Part shown: positions 1-12,424 of the stretch, piece by piece
Layout: each line of letters begins with the position of its first letter
Numbering within the stretch: position 1 is the first letter of the stretch
Assembly: GCF_032854445.1 (NCBI RefSeq)
Contig: NC_088305.1
Span: 3,761,152-3,825,151 of the forward strand
DNA length: 64,000 nucleotides
Direction: 5' to 3'
Source of the DNA: Liolophura sinensis
Lineage: Eukaryota; Mollusca; Polyplacophora; Chitonida; Chitonidae
Notes under the pieces: generated by a model
Told to the model about the DNA's origin: nothing
What the model saw: the letters and a program-made list of their open reading frames with translations, nothing else
Database searches by the model: none
Position numbers and translations under genes: made by a program

Positions 1-3000
1 ATTTAATTTTATGAATTAAGTCTGCTGCTCTGTCAGGTATATTAAGGATCCAATAGCAACGAGAGGTGATTTTTTCCACCCAATAACAATTCAACACTAT
101 AGACAAATAAACACTACATGGCAAACGACTACATGAAAGTGGGCTGAAATTATTTGTGTGTAAACTATGGAAGCCTTGAGATACAAAATTGTAACACATA
201 ATCTAAACACAGCAGAACCTTTCATTTTAAACATGAAATTTTTTAAAAGTCAAACATTGTTTATATATTATAGTCACACATGTATAGGGCCATGCAGGTC
301 CTGTAAGTACACAAGGCAGCTGGCAGTCAAAGCCACATATTATTCACACAGTGCAACTTGATGAATTTGATTTTAATCCCATTTAAAAAAGAAAACAAGG
401 CTATTTCATATGTCCTGTGTGCATATGTTACAAATTACACCATCTGTTAACACAGCTTATGAATGAAATTCATGCAGATCTGTGCTTTTTTAAGTCCAAA
501 ATTATAGTTGAATCTGATGATTGAATCACGAAACAACAACAATTAAAATCACAGCATGTGTCAACGAGTCTTAAAATAACCTGAACAGCATTCAGTATCA
601 GAACCTGGGTGTACGTGCGACGGACGTTTGAAGCAGTGCTAACACAGTCTTATACAGATACCAGATACCAGAGAGTTTAGAACTAAATGTAAACGTATTA
701 ATTACACCCGATGTCTGCAAATCTGAAATGAGGATTTCACTTTACCACATGTAATTATCCGCAGCATCTAAACTGCTATCTCCTTACAATTCCTTCCAGC
801 TTGTAATTATGCTTATATATCTCTGAGATAATTCGAGTATACTCCTCGGAAATCTAATTAATCCTGTGTAGTAACACTAGATCTGCCTATCACAGAGAAG
901 CAAGCAAATTAGAGGCTTGAGGTGAAGAGTGATCAGTGTTTACAGCCATATGGCTATCAGTCCTGCTCTAAAGACTCTACTGTATCCATTACACTTGTCT
1001 TAATGTCTTCTTTTAATACAGAGTGCGAAAAATGGCCCTCAGCTATGAAAAAAAAAGTGCTACATTAAACCCTGTAACAAAACACTAAAACCCCTATAAT
1101 AAAAACTTTTTTCTATTTTTCTTTCTTTCTTTCTTTCTTCACTATAATTCTTGTCCAGTTCAAAATATCAGTTTTCATAAGCAAACGTAATGACTATACT
1201 AATTAGATGCATACATTGTGTAAGTATATATGCAACAGTAATGAGGATTTAATTGCAAATCCCAAACTTTGCTGTTTTTCTGCCACGAGTTTTCCAAGAT
1301 TTTCAATTCATTAAAATTACTAAAACTTATGGATTTCCTTCTGAGTTAGTAACGTTTTCAAAAACAAAAAATGTCCACTGAATGAAGAGCGATAACAGTC
1401 TAAAGGAGAAGAAAACTTAAAAACAAGACCCTATAGGCTGAAAAGAGCACATTTTTTTCCTATCTGGTAGTGCCTGCTGCATAATTTTGTGATTTTTCCT
1501 CACCAAACACGTAAAACACGTAAGGCAAAGCCGGCATAAATGAGTTAAAACTGCCGGCTTGTTCGTGTAAACTCGGAACCTACGTCCAACATTCCGGCTT
1601 TCCGATCGTCAAGCGGAAAACGAACTGTACTGTACGCTACCTTCTGGGAAGAGGAGTTCTACCGGAAATGTGCGAATTACATTTCTGTGGTTTCCGACAG
1701 CATCCGCCTCCTAACACAGAAGACTTCACAACTAGTTCTTAGGCAAAATGAGTCGCCCACAACGGATTTTGGTGCTGACTTTATAATTTATTAACTTGAG
1801 GTACATATTAAAATTTTTTATGCCATGCACCTGCGAGGAAATACATACTCTTTTCAGTGGTATTTGATCGATATTTAAATTTTTTTCTCCTTTAGAAACA
1901 AGTCAGGCCACCCCAATTCAACTTGTTTTATGAGTGGAACAGGTCTTTTTTCAATGTTAGCGTAATGTATAAAAATGAAAATTGAAAATCATTTAATTTC
2001 TGAGAAATGTGGATCATATCAGCAATTTGTCTTCTTGAAGATGTATTTATGTGACCTCAAAGCCAGGAACAACTGGAAAATCAAAACAACATCAAGATCT
2101 GACAAACAAAAAAAGCTGGATTCCTAGTTTTATTTCTATTCCATTAGATATTATATGGTCGGCTCACATGTAAAACACAAAATAAAATTGGCGTTGCTTT
2201 ACTTTTTAACCTCATATATACTGGACATATTTTGCACATTTTAATTAGTTTTGGTTTCATACCAGAAATACATATGCAATGTACTTATATGCCATATGTT
2301 TTTGTAAACCAGGTGATTCTAAAGCTGCGCGCAAGTCATACAACCATGGAAGTTGGTCATAACCAGCTTTGCAGCCGATATAATAGTGTCAGGGTCTAAA
2401 CCTTCAGAGTGCTGTCCTAGTGAGAGTAAGGAAAGTCCTAGCAGCTACAGACCTTGTGCGCTATAAACTATCCATCATACTCGTATTTGAACTATGGCAG
2501 TTGTCTCATTTGGTCGCAGATTTATACGGGTTTGGGTTGCCCGGCACTGGCCCAGATGAACCTCATGTTAGAGGAGAGCAGAGCAGGTTGTAGAAGTCCT
2601 GCTGCCCTGGTTTGTAATAACAGGCTATCTGCTTACGTCCAGATGAGACCCGTACATCTTCCTGGCATGACACCTTGGCAGAGCGACCTAGTCATCTCAC
2701 GTTAAGGGGACACAGGTGAAAAAATGGCTGATCAATTCATCGTGTGCACGTCATGCCCCATATGCTACACGGCACTCCGTTGTTGGTTATTTTAGGGAGA
2801 ATTCTGAACTTCTCGAATCAAGATGTGTGTTTGTGAACATTAACATTGGGCAGCCATGAAGAGAGTCGACAGACACATGTACAATAGAGTAAGTGGTGTA
2901 AGTTATAAAAAAGAATCAGATATTAAAGGCTGAATAGAATGAATTAGCTGTTTATCAACATCACTTCAAAGTAATAATTGTTATTGAGAAACACAACTGT

Positions 3001-3287
3001 GTGTGATCGGCCACTTCAATATTAACAACACACCACAAAGTGTTATTAATGACTGAGAAACACGTGGAGATTTCTAAGTATGTAGAAGATTTCTAGCAGA
3101 TTTTTAATTAGAAACACAATGACGTATACTGGTACATGCACATTTATCCCACAAAACAAATGTTAAGTAATGAAATATAATTATCACATATTTTATACAT
3201 CAAGTGTAAGGGAGGCTCAAGACTCAACTGAAATCAACCAACCTGCTCAATTTCCTAGAAGCTATACTTTGTGTAATGTCTGAAATG
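1..3287. other. Intron or flank with no recognised feature
   Basis: AT-rich sequence downstream of the last identified exon, probably still intron. I see only a short (CTTT)n run at 1117-1139. The stretch at 1530-1730 and that at 2400-2710 are somewhat richer in G+C and CpG than their surroundings. No exon, RNA gene or mobile element was recognised. Confidence 0.5.
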
Positions 3288-3441
3288 GTTGTACTTTAAT
3301 TCCTCTAACTTTTCGCTTCTGAATGAGAAACTCTCAGTGCCGTGCTTGCCATTTTTTAATACGATTTCCAAGCTTCAGGGCTTCACAAAGTATAATTGCA
3401 TCTACACAGGACAATTCCTTCAGAATAGGCTTGAATAAGCA
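3288..3441 (-). repeat. Dispersed ~190-bp family A, diverged copy
   Basis: Reverse-complement copy of the family best seen at 42266-42459. It opens with TTTAATTCCTCTAACTTTT, contains TTTCCAAGCTTCAGGGCTTC, and closes with TTCAGAATAGGCTTGAATAA. It is much more diverged than the two copies in the 0.92-kb duplication. Confidence 0.6.
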
Positions 3442-3488
3442 TCCAGCTAACATGCAAAATGGTTGAAAAATACAGTATATATATATAA

Positions 3489-3630
3489 TTATTTATTTAT
3501 ATGATTGGTGTTTCATGCCGTTCCCAAGAATATTTCACTTATACAACGGCAGCTAGCATTATGGTGGGAGGAAACCGGGCAGAGCCCGGGGGAAACCCAC
3601 GACCATCCGCAGGTTACTGGGAGACCTTAC
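3489..3630 (-). mobile_element. V-SINE/RUDI-like SINE, 5'-truncated
   Basis: 3' half of the SINE in reverse orientation: ATTTATTTAT tail, GATTGGTGTTTCATGCCGT, then the GGAAACCGGGCAGAGCCCGG core and the CCATCCGCAGGTTACTGG segment. The tRNA-like head is absent. Confidence 0.85.
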
Positions 3631-4090
3631 CATACAGTATATATAATTAAAATACATAATTCTTGGGACAGATATTAGTAGTGTTTCTTTAAAAACCTTT
3701 TGGAAAAGTAAAGATATGTTGTTAATTATGTGGTCTAACCATCTGAGAAAAAAAGAAACTCAACATTCCTGCTATAAATGCAGATATATTGGCTAAAATG
3801 AGCGGACCAAGTGTCCCAAAAATGGGAAGAAATGAAGTCGCAGTTAGGTGATTATAACTTTCAAGACGCTTTGCTAACTAATAAGAATCAGTATCGTCCT
3901 TACCGGTAAAAAAGATGTCCTACACTTATTGTAAACTACAGGATAGAGTAATTACCCCTAACATTTAATTTTTAGGATGTCTGGGCCCAGTTTCACAAAC
4001 ATGTCGCCCGTGATCTGCTCTGTTTAACACATGCACCTGCAACTGTTAAAGCTACGGTCCAATCCACAAATCATTAGTCCATATCATGAA

Positions 4091-4302
4091 CGCTAACGCA
4101 GTGTAATGCCCAGGAGTCTCTCACCAATGGGGACGCTGTGAGTTCAAGTTCAGCTCATGGTGGCTTCCTCTCTGGCCGTACATGGGAAGGTCTTACGTTT
4201 CACCTGGGCTCTGCCCGGTTTTCATCCACCATAATACTGGCCACCGTCGTATAAGTGAAATATTGTACGGCGTAAAACACCGATGAAATAAATAAATACA
4301 TA
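4091..4302 (+). mobile_element. V-SINE/RUDI-like SINE, nearly complete
   Basis: It lacks only the first part of the tRNA-like head. It retains GTAATGCCCAGGAGTCTC, a B-box-like GTGAGTTCAAGTTC, the GGGCTCTGCCCGGTTTTC core and the CGTAAAACACCGATGAAATA end with an AAATAAATA tail. Confidence 0.88.
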
Positions 4303-6931
4303 ACGAACCACATATCCACATGTATACTATGCTAAAAAAAACCGGGAGAGAAACGTACGCAGCTTTCAGGTTTCAGCACTGTACTAATATCTGTCCTAAA
4401 ACTAAGAAGAATTACAAACTTTCAAAGTTATTCAAACCATACATTTCAGATAAATACAAAACTGTTCTCATATTTAAACGATCCTTTTTGGGGTATATAT
4501 TAGTATATCAGCTTGTTTTATATACTTTTTTAATGCAATCTTCCAATGTAGCTATTAACACATGTTGAAGGGACATACATGCGTGTCTGACCTAGGCCAA
4601 TCTGCCTGATTCTGAAGTACAACACTACGAGCCATAAGGGTGTGGGTAGCTCAGTCACGCATTTTCATTTCGCACACACATACTTTTATCAGAAAATCTT
4701 TGCCGAGGACAAGGAAAACTGACCGAAAGAAATGTGTGGACAAAAAATTATCAAGTATAAATATTTTTCCTGGGGCCAGAGACTAATGATGAAAAGTTTT
4801 TCCGCTTCTTGCCAAGATCTGATGACGATTCTGTCAATAAGAAGAGATTACAGAGTGGTATTCTCCCTTCAGGGGTATTTCCTAGGTTAGTCAACAGCCC
4901 CTGACAGTAATCACCCTGACACGGAGACGTGCGTTGACCAGAATCTAAGTACTTGGTCACCACTTCCTTCTACACAGGGGTGCCACAGGCAAAAAAATCC
5001 TCCTGCTGAAACATCCAGATGGTGAATAGTCAGAAAGTAGTCTGCCAGAAAACTGTACTTAAAACACCGTTATATTGCTTTGAGAACAAACACACATGTA
5101 GAGTTGCCCATGACTATCCATTCTTGGTATCTCAATGTCTCATCTAATTAATGACTCAAAATTTCCTCCAGCGGTAAGCAACATAAAAAGATGAAGAACC
5201 CAATATGACATGCCCAACAACAGTAATAAAACTTCAATCTCATAGAATGTTGTGTCTACGAAAAGGAGAAGCAGTCAACAGTTTTCAGTGATCTTGAAAA
5301 GACACGATTATTGTTCTAGGTGAATGTGTGAACTCAGTATTCAAATCGTGTACCATGCTAGTATATAAGACAATAAAATATGCATCTCGGTTGCGCTTTG
5401 ACTGCAACCGTTCACATATCCAAGATAGCAATCTAACTCAACGAAACGAATACAGGGTCCATTAAGCCCTGGGTTAAGTGGAATTAAACACAATCATGAA
5501 GCAAAATGCCAGAGATTCTGAACGACCTGTGCAGACTTACTTTTAATACTTAGAATTATAATCATTTTTAATACATAAGGACTTTTCAGTGAAAGTGCAA
5601 GTTAATCTTGAACTGAACAGGCAATCCCAAGGGACCAAAGATGATAATCCTTTTAAAAAAAATTTAAAAGTGCACTTTTTCTGCTACTTGATCCCCAAAC
5701 AAATGCATAAATTTGAATGAGTCAGTCAAAACATAACAGTAGCACATATATCATCTTGGATAAAAGCTAGAAAACAAAAATCGAAATATTAATAATAACT
5801 CTTCAGTTTAGGTTATTCTGAATGACTTCACACAATCTTTAATATCCCTTTTATCAGTGGCTAAAGCAGCATTTGTTGGCAGTGTTATTTCTCTCTTTTA
5901 CCTTGGCATACCGAAACCAGACTCCCTGGAGATCTAAAGATTGCACTAAACATTTGCCTCGAGTAGTAAAAACAAAAGTTCTTTCTTCGTCTCTGCAGGA
6001 TCCGTTCCTCTTGTTTGCTTTTTTTCTTCTTTGCTTCTCGGAGATTCCTTTCAGATGCTTCCTGTGTAATTATTATCTCTTCCAGAAATTCATATCTGCA
6101 GGCTTCACTGATACATCAGCTAAACCAAGCACCCGGGGGCGATTGGAGGAACAGTAGTTTACCACAACTTCATCCCTTACTGCCACTGTCACATGGCATA
6201 CTTCTCCACAGGGGGGAATCATGAGGGTGAGGGGGAGGGGGGTGGGGTAGCACATGGGTCAAAAAGGCTCGGTATTTCCGAGCATGGGCATTATCATACT
6301 CCATTACAGGAGAGTTCCATCACTCGACGACAAACCCTAAGCGCACAAACTAAGCCACAGACCATTCTTTCCTCCCATATTAGAGAGCCTAACATCCCAC
6401 TAAAAGCTTTGCGGCGTCCTTAATACATAATAGTTTTTCCCTCCGAAAACAAAACTGGGATAGCCGGGTCTTTGAAAAGCTTGGCTGGGCTGAAATTCAT
6501 CTTGAGCTGATGGATGAATATCAAGGCCACTTATAACTCTTTGGGCTCTTTTGAGGACACAGAACAATAGAGTGAGGAGCGCATCTGATATCTATAGAAT
6601 TCCACATCATAAACACTGACAGGGAAGGAATTTCATTTAACCTGCAACCTTCATTAGCTAAACGGAGATGGCTAGAAAAATCTGCCGTCAGCTTAATCAT
6701 TACACGCACGCTATAAAGGAGGCGACAGTTTGAATTTCTCACTAATTATCGCACTGCCATCAAGTCTGAAAAACAGCTTCAATGTTTGAAGTATTAAAGT
6801 CTCTTTGTCTTGACTCTACCAGTAGTTTCTAATGGATCAGATTAAATTTCAATAAATCACGTGCAAAAGACTTTGTTGTAAATGTTAATCTCCAACACAA
6901 GGTAAGAATATTGTACGAAAAATGCACAGGC
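4303..6931. other. Intron stretch without recognised features
   Basis: No exon, RNA gene or repeat family recognised. A G-rich patch (GGGGGAGGGGGGTGGGG) stands near 6230-6247. The stretch 6000-6700 has higher G+C and few simple repeats. Confidence 0.45.

Positions 6932-6989
<58 letters not shown>
6932..6989. repeat. Compound (TA)n(GT)n(AT)n microsatellite
   Basis: About 20 bases of alternating TA, then about 22 of GT, then about 16 of AT. The structure is nearly symmetrical around the GT core. Confidence 0.95.
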
Positions 6990-7098
6990 CATACATGCAG
7001 TTACATAACTGTGAAGTGATCAAGCTTTAACGCAGCAGACCCCTATCAAACCTGCACCACTCTTTATAGCAGACACCATTGATATTTATTTATATTTA

Positions 7099-8163
7099 TG
7101 CTCTGAACTGAAACCATTATGCTCCAAATTCTTTTATGCTTCAAATTTTTTTATGCTCCAAACTGTCACTGTTATGCTCCAAACTGGCACTGTTATGCTC
7201 CAAACTGTCACTGTTATGCTCCAAACTGGCACTGTTATGCTCCAAACTGGCACTGTTAAGCTCCAAAATGTCACTGTTATGCTCCAAACTGGCACTGTTA
7301 TGCTCCAAACTGTCACTGTTAAGCTCCAAAATGTCACTGTCATGCTCCAAACGGGCACTGTTATGCTCCAAACTGGCACTGTTATGTTCCAAACTGGCAC
7401 TGTTAAGCTCCAAACTGACACTGTTATGCTCCAAACTGTCACTGTTATGCTCCAAACTGTCACTGTTATCCTCAAAACTGACATTCTTATACGGGCATAA
7501 ATGCTCCAAACTTCATTTTGCTCCAAACTGACACAGTTGTATGCTCCTGACACACTCACATGTATGCTCCAAACTGACACCATTGTATGCTCCTAACTGA
7601 CACACTTACATGTATGCTCCAAATTGACACCATTATATGCTCCTGACACCCTTACATGTATGCTCCAAACTGACCCCATGATATGCTCCTAACTGACACA
7701 TTTACATGTATGCTCCAAACTGACACCAATATAAGCTCCTAACTGACACCCTTACATGTATGCTCCAAACTGAAACCGTTATACGCTCCTGGCACCCTCA
7801 CATGTATGCTCCAAACTGACACCCTTACATGTATGCTCCAAACTGAAACCGTTATACGCTCCTGACACCCTTACATGTATGCTCCAAACTGACACCCTTA
7901 CATCTATGCTCCAAACTGACACCCTTACATGTATGCTCCAAACTGACACCCTTACATGTATGCTCCAAACTGACACCCTTACATCTATGCTCCAAACTGA
8001 CACCCTTACATCTATGCTCTAAACTGACACCCTTACATCTATGCTCCAAACTGACACCCTTACATCTATGCTCCAAACTGACACCCTTACATGTATGCTC
8101 CAAACTGACACCCTTACATCTATGCTCTAAACTGACACCTTCATATGTTCCAAACAGAAACCA
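7099..8163. repeat. Minisatellite with TGCTCCAAACTG core, 21-bp then 27-bp units
   Basis: Between about 7151 and 7470 the unit is 21 bp (TGCTCCAAACTGGCACTGTTA and its GTC variant), some 15 copies. From about 7500 the unit grows. First come pairs of units ending CATTGTA and ACTTACATGTA, about 50 bp together. Then, from about 7860, there is a homogeneous 27-bp unit in which the 12-bp core is followed by ACACCCTTACATGTA or ACATCTA. Because 21 and 27 are multiples of three, open frames run through both strands; these are by-products of the repeat and not evidence of coding. Confidence 0.95.
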
Positions 8164-9687
8164 TCACGCTAGCTCATTATACCATTGCATGCTCTAAGGA
8201 ATCTGGACATCTCTACAAAAAGTACATAAATTGTGTACTTTTAATACTAAAAACAGATTATACATCAATGGACAAAAACTAATTCCAGATTACCAATTAA
8301 AGTGACAAAATTTTAATTTTTAAACAAATTCTGATTGCAACATCTTAACAAAGTTTTAAAGTTTGATCATAAACTAAATCAATCACGATGAAATAAAAAA
8401 TATTTATCGAGTATGTAGCTTGTACAAGCCCGGATAAGTCTCGCTGTAATTCAAATTCAACACAAAAAGGGCTGGCCACTGTCCCTCATTAAAATATGTA
8501 ACCGGAAGAGCATGGGGCATACGCACAGCGTTCAGAAAGTTCCAGTCAAAACAAACATGTCGAGCAAGGTATGCGTGGGTGACGGAAATAGTACCAGTGT
8601 GATCTTGCTATCTTACTTTATCCATATTCCTCCGCCTAAGTATTTATACCGAAAATATACATATTGTACCATAACAGGCATGCAAATGAAAAGCGGGAGC
8701 TTGGCGCTGAACGTGGTTGTACACGAAGTAAGCCGCAGGTAAGTGGCAACTTAAACAAGCACTAATGAAGCAACATCGTGCTTCAAGGGACCCTTTTCTT
8801 TCTTTAATGTACTCCATCATTCAAACTGACCACCAATTACAACTCTAGACTTGTTGGTCAAGCCCTTTTTTTTACACCCCTTTTTGGCAGATAATGTGAC
8901 AAACGAGCTGTAAGTCCTTCTCTTATTTGCGTAATCAGCTATGTTTGTTTACATATGAAGTTTACCTACCGCTGTGCGCATGCTCCATCTCCACTGAATT
9001 GACAGCGCCTCATTTAAATATTCTAGCAGAATTCTTCGCTTATTTTTAAACATTCACTTAACGTACAATGCTGGGGATGGGATTAACAAAAAGACTGTAA
9101 CTTTTTACTTCTTGCGAAAAATAGCCAAAACTGACTTGGCTCTAGTTTCTCTCAGCCTCTAACTTGTTGTTTAATGCCGTTTATGAACTTACTTGAATAT
9201 AGCCAGACTTATAATGGATGAAGCTGAGAACAGTTGAAACTTATACTGCAAAGGTTTCAAGTCTAACATGGATACAAATTTCCATGGTGAGTACAGACTG
9301 GTTATATGTGTATTCTAGTCTGCAATTTGCATGCTCAAACTGTGAATTACCAGACTGGCTTACCCCGCACTCCCACCCCCATCCCCCACAGCTAATCAAT
9401 TCTGCGAATTACATCAGAACCACAAAATGCTGTAAGAAAACAGCACGCACTGTGACAGCAGGCCTGCAGGTATATTGTACACATACAATGTACATACACA
9501 TGCAGGCATTTATCATCACGGTTTTACGTTTATAAATTAGGAGCTGTCCAAAAACATATACTATGTAACCTCAAACAATCAAAACCATTTTTTTTTCTTT
9601 GTGTTGTTTTTACATTCACGTATACACTGAATGATACTTAATCACAAAGAACACATTTACATATATGACCGGGCCTTCAAATGAAAA
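8164..9687. other. Intron stretch without recognised features
   Basis: AT-rich single-copy-looking sequence. No exon, RNA gene or element recognised. Confidence 0.4.
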
Positions 9688-9793
9688 TTGTTGTGGTTTC
9701 CTCCACGCTCTGCCCGGTTTCCTCCCACCATAATACTGGCCGCCGTCGTGTAAGTGAAATATTCCCGAGCACAGTAAATATAAATAAATAAAT
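9688..9793 (+). mobile_element. V-SINE/RUDI-like SINE, 5'-truncated
   Basis: Only the 3' half: a TTGTGGTTTCCTCCACGCTC core variant, CCTCCCACCATAATACTGGC, GTAAGTGAAATATTCCCGAG and a TAAATAAATAAAT tail. The usual GGCGTAAAACACCAAT end is shortened. Confidence 0.85.
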
Positions 9794-9916
9794 CAAATGA
9801 ACATATTTTTGTCCATTAGGGCTGTCCATAATGGTACAGGTATAAAAAAAAATACATCACTTCAGACACGGCAGAGGCATAAAACCTGTGTTAGCGTGTG
9901 AAAGTCTTCTAAAAGC

Positions 9917-9976
<60 letters not shown>
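9917..9976. repeat. (AT)n microsatellite
   Basis: About 60 bases of uninterrupted alternating AT after a short imperfect lead-in. It can form a hairpin on either strand. Confidence 0.95.
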
Positions 9977-9979
<3 letters not shown>

Positions 9980-11307
9980 CATATCCATGTGCCAAATTCA
10001 AGGCTAGAATGACGTGCGTATATGTCATATATTCAGCAAGTCAGAAGAGGATATTATGCTAGAGGGGGTGGGGTGTGAAATGCATGGGCAAGGGGGCGGG
10101 GGTCATCTGTGAGAAGAGAGCATGCAGGCTGATTAGGGGAGAGTCCAAGCCCTCACATCTACAGTGTCCGTACAGTTTGTCTGCTTTCTCTGACAATGTC
10201 CGAAAGGACAATTTGTTCTGTACCCCCATTAGAAGGGCTTCCGCCTGGCGCTGGACACTTGAGCTAAAACCAGGCTTTGCCATAATGAGAAATTAAAAGG
10301 TTTCTGCGCATAGCAGACCCTCTATTGTTCTGTAATAATAGGAAGAGTGGGGGGGGGGGGGGGAAATGTCCATTTAAAAAGAAGCCATTTCAAGACAGTA
10401 CTTCCAGCGGAGTTAGACTCCAATTTCAGCCTATTTACAACTTCCACTGATAGCTTCTAATCTTATTATACTGTTCCTATGTCCTACAGTCGCCAGCTTC
10501 CAGTTTCCCCAGGTGTCTGTTAACTCAACGTATTTTACGTCGCACAACTAGCTTTTTGCTACAGGAGAAGTATGATTTCACTTTAAGCGCAATATGAACA
10601 CTGCTCTTTGCAAAACAACCTTTAAAAGCAGACAGCTCTTTTTTGGGGGGGGAGGGGAGTCTTCAATCATATCTATAGCTTCATTGAAACCAGTGGAGTA
10701 TTCCCAGCCCCATCTAACCACCAAAAAATTGCACCCAAACCGGCTGATAGACTCTTGATTCCACCTCTTCCGGTGTGATCTTGCTTGAGTCCTCCTAAAA
10801 CCTCTGAAGACTATCAAGCACAGCGTCATTAAGCTGGGCAGGTAATGAGAAGGTTGGTGAAGCACCCCTCTAATAACACAAATCAAAACTCTGATAAGAA
10901 TATCAACATCCAAATTATCACCGGGACTAACATTAAATCATATTAACGCAAGCAACTGATTCGGCTCCATACAGTGAAGCAGAAAAAAGGCTTCAAGATC
11001 CGAGCCTGTAAGCTATATGGAGTTGTCCAAATTACAGCCAGAGCTAGGCAATCTCTATCTTGTGTCAATCGTCCCTACAGTATCAATTTTCAATCTACAT
11101 GATCATGATAATTGACATGATTTGAGAACAAGTCACAAGTCTTCAAACTGACACAGATACATTAGTTATAATTTCACTTCTAGCCATCAATCCAGTTGGA
11201 ATCAGTATCAAATAAAATTCTTTCGGGCTATAAAAGCGTTATGGATTGTTTTAAAAGAAGCTGAACAGCTTTTCATGAAAGAGCTGCAAGATCAATTCCA
11301 GCTGGAT
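9977..11307. other. Intron stretch without recognised features
   Basis: A poly-G run at 10349-10363 and another G-rich patch at 10645-10660. 10060-10300 is richer in G+C. No exon or element recognised. Confidence 0.4.
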
Positions 11308-11392
11308 AGCATGCTAGTTCAGCACAATGACTCAGTAGCCTCTCACAGCGATCACAAAGAGTTCAAGTCCAGCTCAAGCTGACTTCCAGAAA
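11308..11392 (+). mobile_element. V-SINE/RUDI-like SINE, head fragment
   Basis: Diverged head region: GCATGCTAGTTCAGCACAAT, CCTCTCACAGCGATCACAAA, and a B-box-like GAGTTCAAGTCCAGCTCA. The core and tail are missing or too diverged to see. Confidence 0.65.
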
Positions 11393-12243
11393 AACTCCAA
11401 CTTAACCAACGAAAGTCAGAAGGTTTGTTTGTACCAGACCAAATGAATTAGGGATGAGGGCTTTCTCCAGATTCTAGCCAAATGACTTTCATATTAAACC
11501 CTGCTATATACATTTACAAGCACAGATACTTCATTCATGCAAGAAATGTTGTCTTTCACATTATTTTAATAGTCCAAATTAAGTCCCTTTCAGTTAATAC
11601 CAAAGATACATGCCTCATTGACACTTGTCATTTTGACCCCCCTGCGCTGCTGGTAGAAACAGGCTGCCATACACATTCAAAGATCAGGTCCATGCTATGG
11701 AACAGAGCAGTATTTAGCCATCTGTGTACACTGTGTGACTTAAAATGATGTTGTCCACTATTCTTCATTGGTTTACAGACGACCTTATCAGGACGGGAAA
11801 ACATGTGCTCTCTTGTCTTCTTCTAGCTTTTATATAAATAGAAACTTAATTCGATACAAATCAGCGTGAGTCATGCGGCAATAACTAATTTGTATATGTC
11901 ACTTCAGGAATATTGACATAAAGTCGATAAGAGAGAGAACTGGGATGCTCGAAAGAAACAGTCTCTAGATAAGTATGCTATATTTGTGCTGTGCTAGAAA
12001 ACTACACACAAAGACTAAGGCAAATTCCTATCTTCATTCATCTGTCATCAAAGTTTTTAAAATCGATCCTCATCTATTACCAAGAGACATTTCTGCATAC
12101 ATACATGAAGAAAATCTAGACAAAAAGAAAAACAGAACAACTACTTGTGTTAAGATGATCAATAAGGACCTTGATGTGTACAAACAGCACATTGTAATGT
12201 AGAAGTGCCATGTAAAAATGCATAAACCACAAGCGGCACATGT
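11393..12243. other. Intron stretch without recognised features
   Basis: Nothing recognised on either strand. Confidence 0.4.
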
Positions 12244-12424
12244 ACCTACTCTAATTCCTCTATCTTTTTGCATATAAAAGAGCAACTTTCAGTGCATCTT
12301 AAGCACATTTATAATTTGACTTCTGAAACAAAACTACATTGATTGGATGGTCAATTTCAGGACTTTACAAAAGCATAATTTATCAGTCTACACAGAATAA
12401 TGTCTTCAGAATATGCTTAAATAG
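12244..12424 (-). repeat. Dispersed ~190-bp family A
   Basis: Reverse copy: CTAATTCCTCTATCTTTTTG, CATATAAAAGAGCAACTTTC, CAATTTCAGGACTTTACAAA and TTCAGAATATGCTTAAATAG align in order with the reverse complement of 42266-42459. Confidence 0.75.

Noticed and set aside
3960-4000. GGGCCCAGTTTCACAAAC as a complete family-E element
   Set aside because: It resembles one terminal repeat, but no inverted partner was found within 300 bp.
7134-8103. Several overlapping open frames of 74-149 codons on both strands
   Set aside because: They follow from 21- and 27-bp units that contain no stop in several frames.
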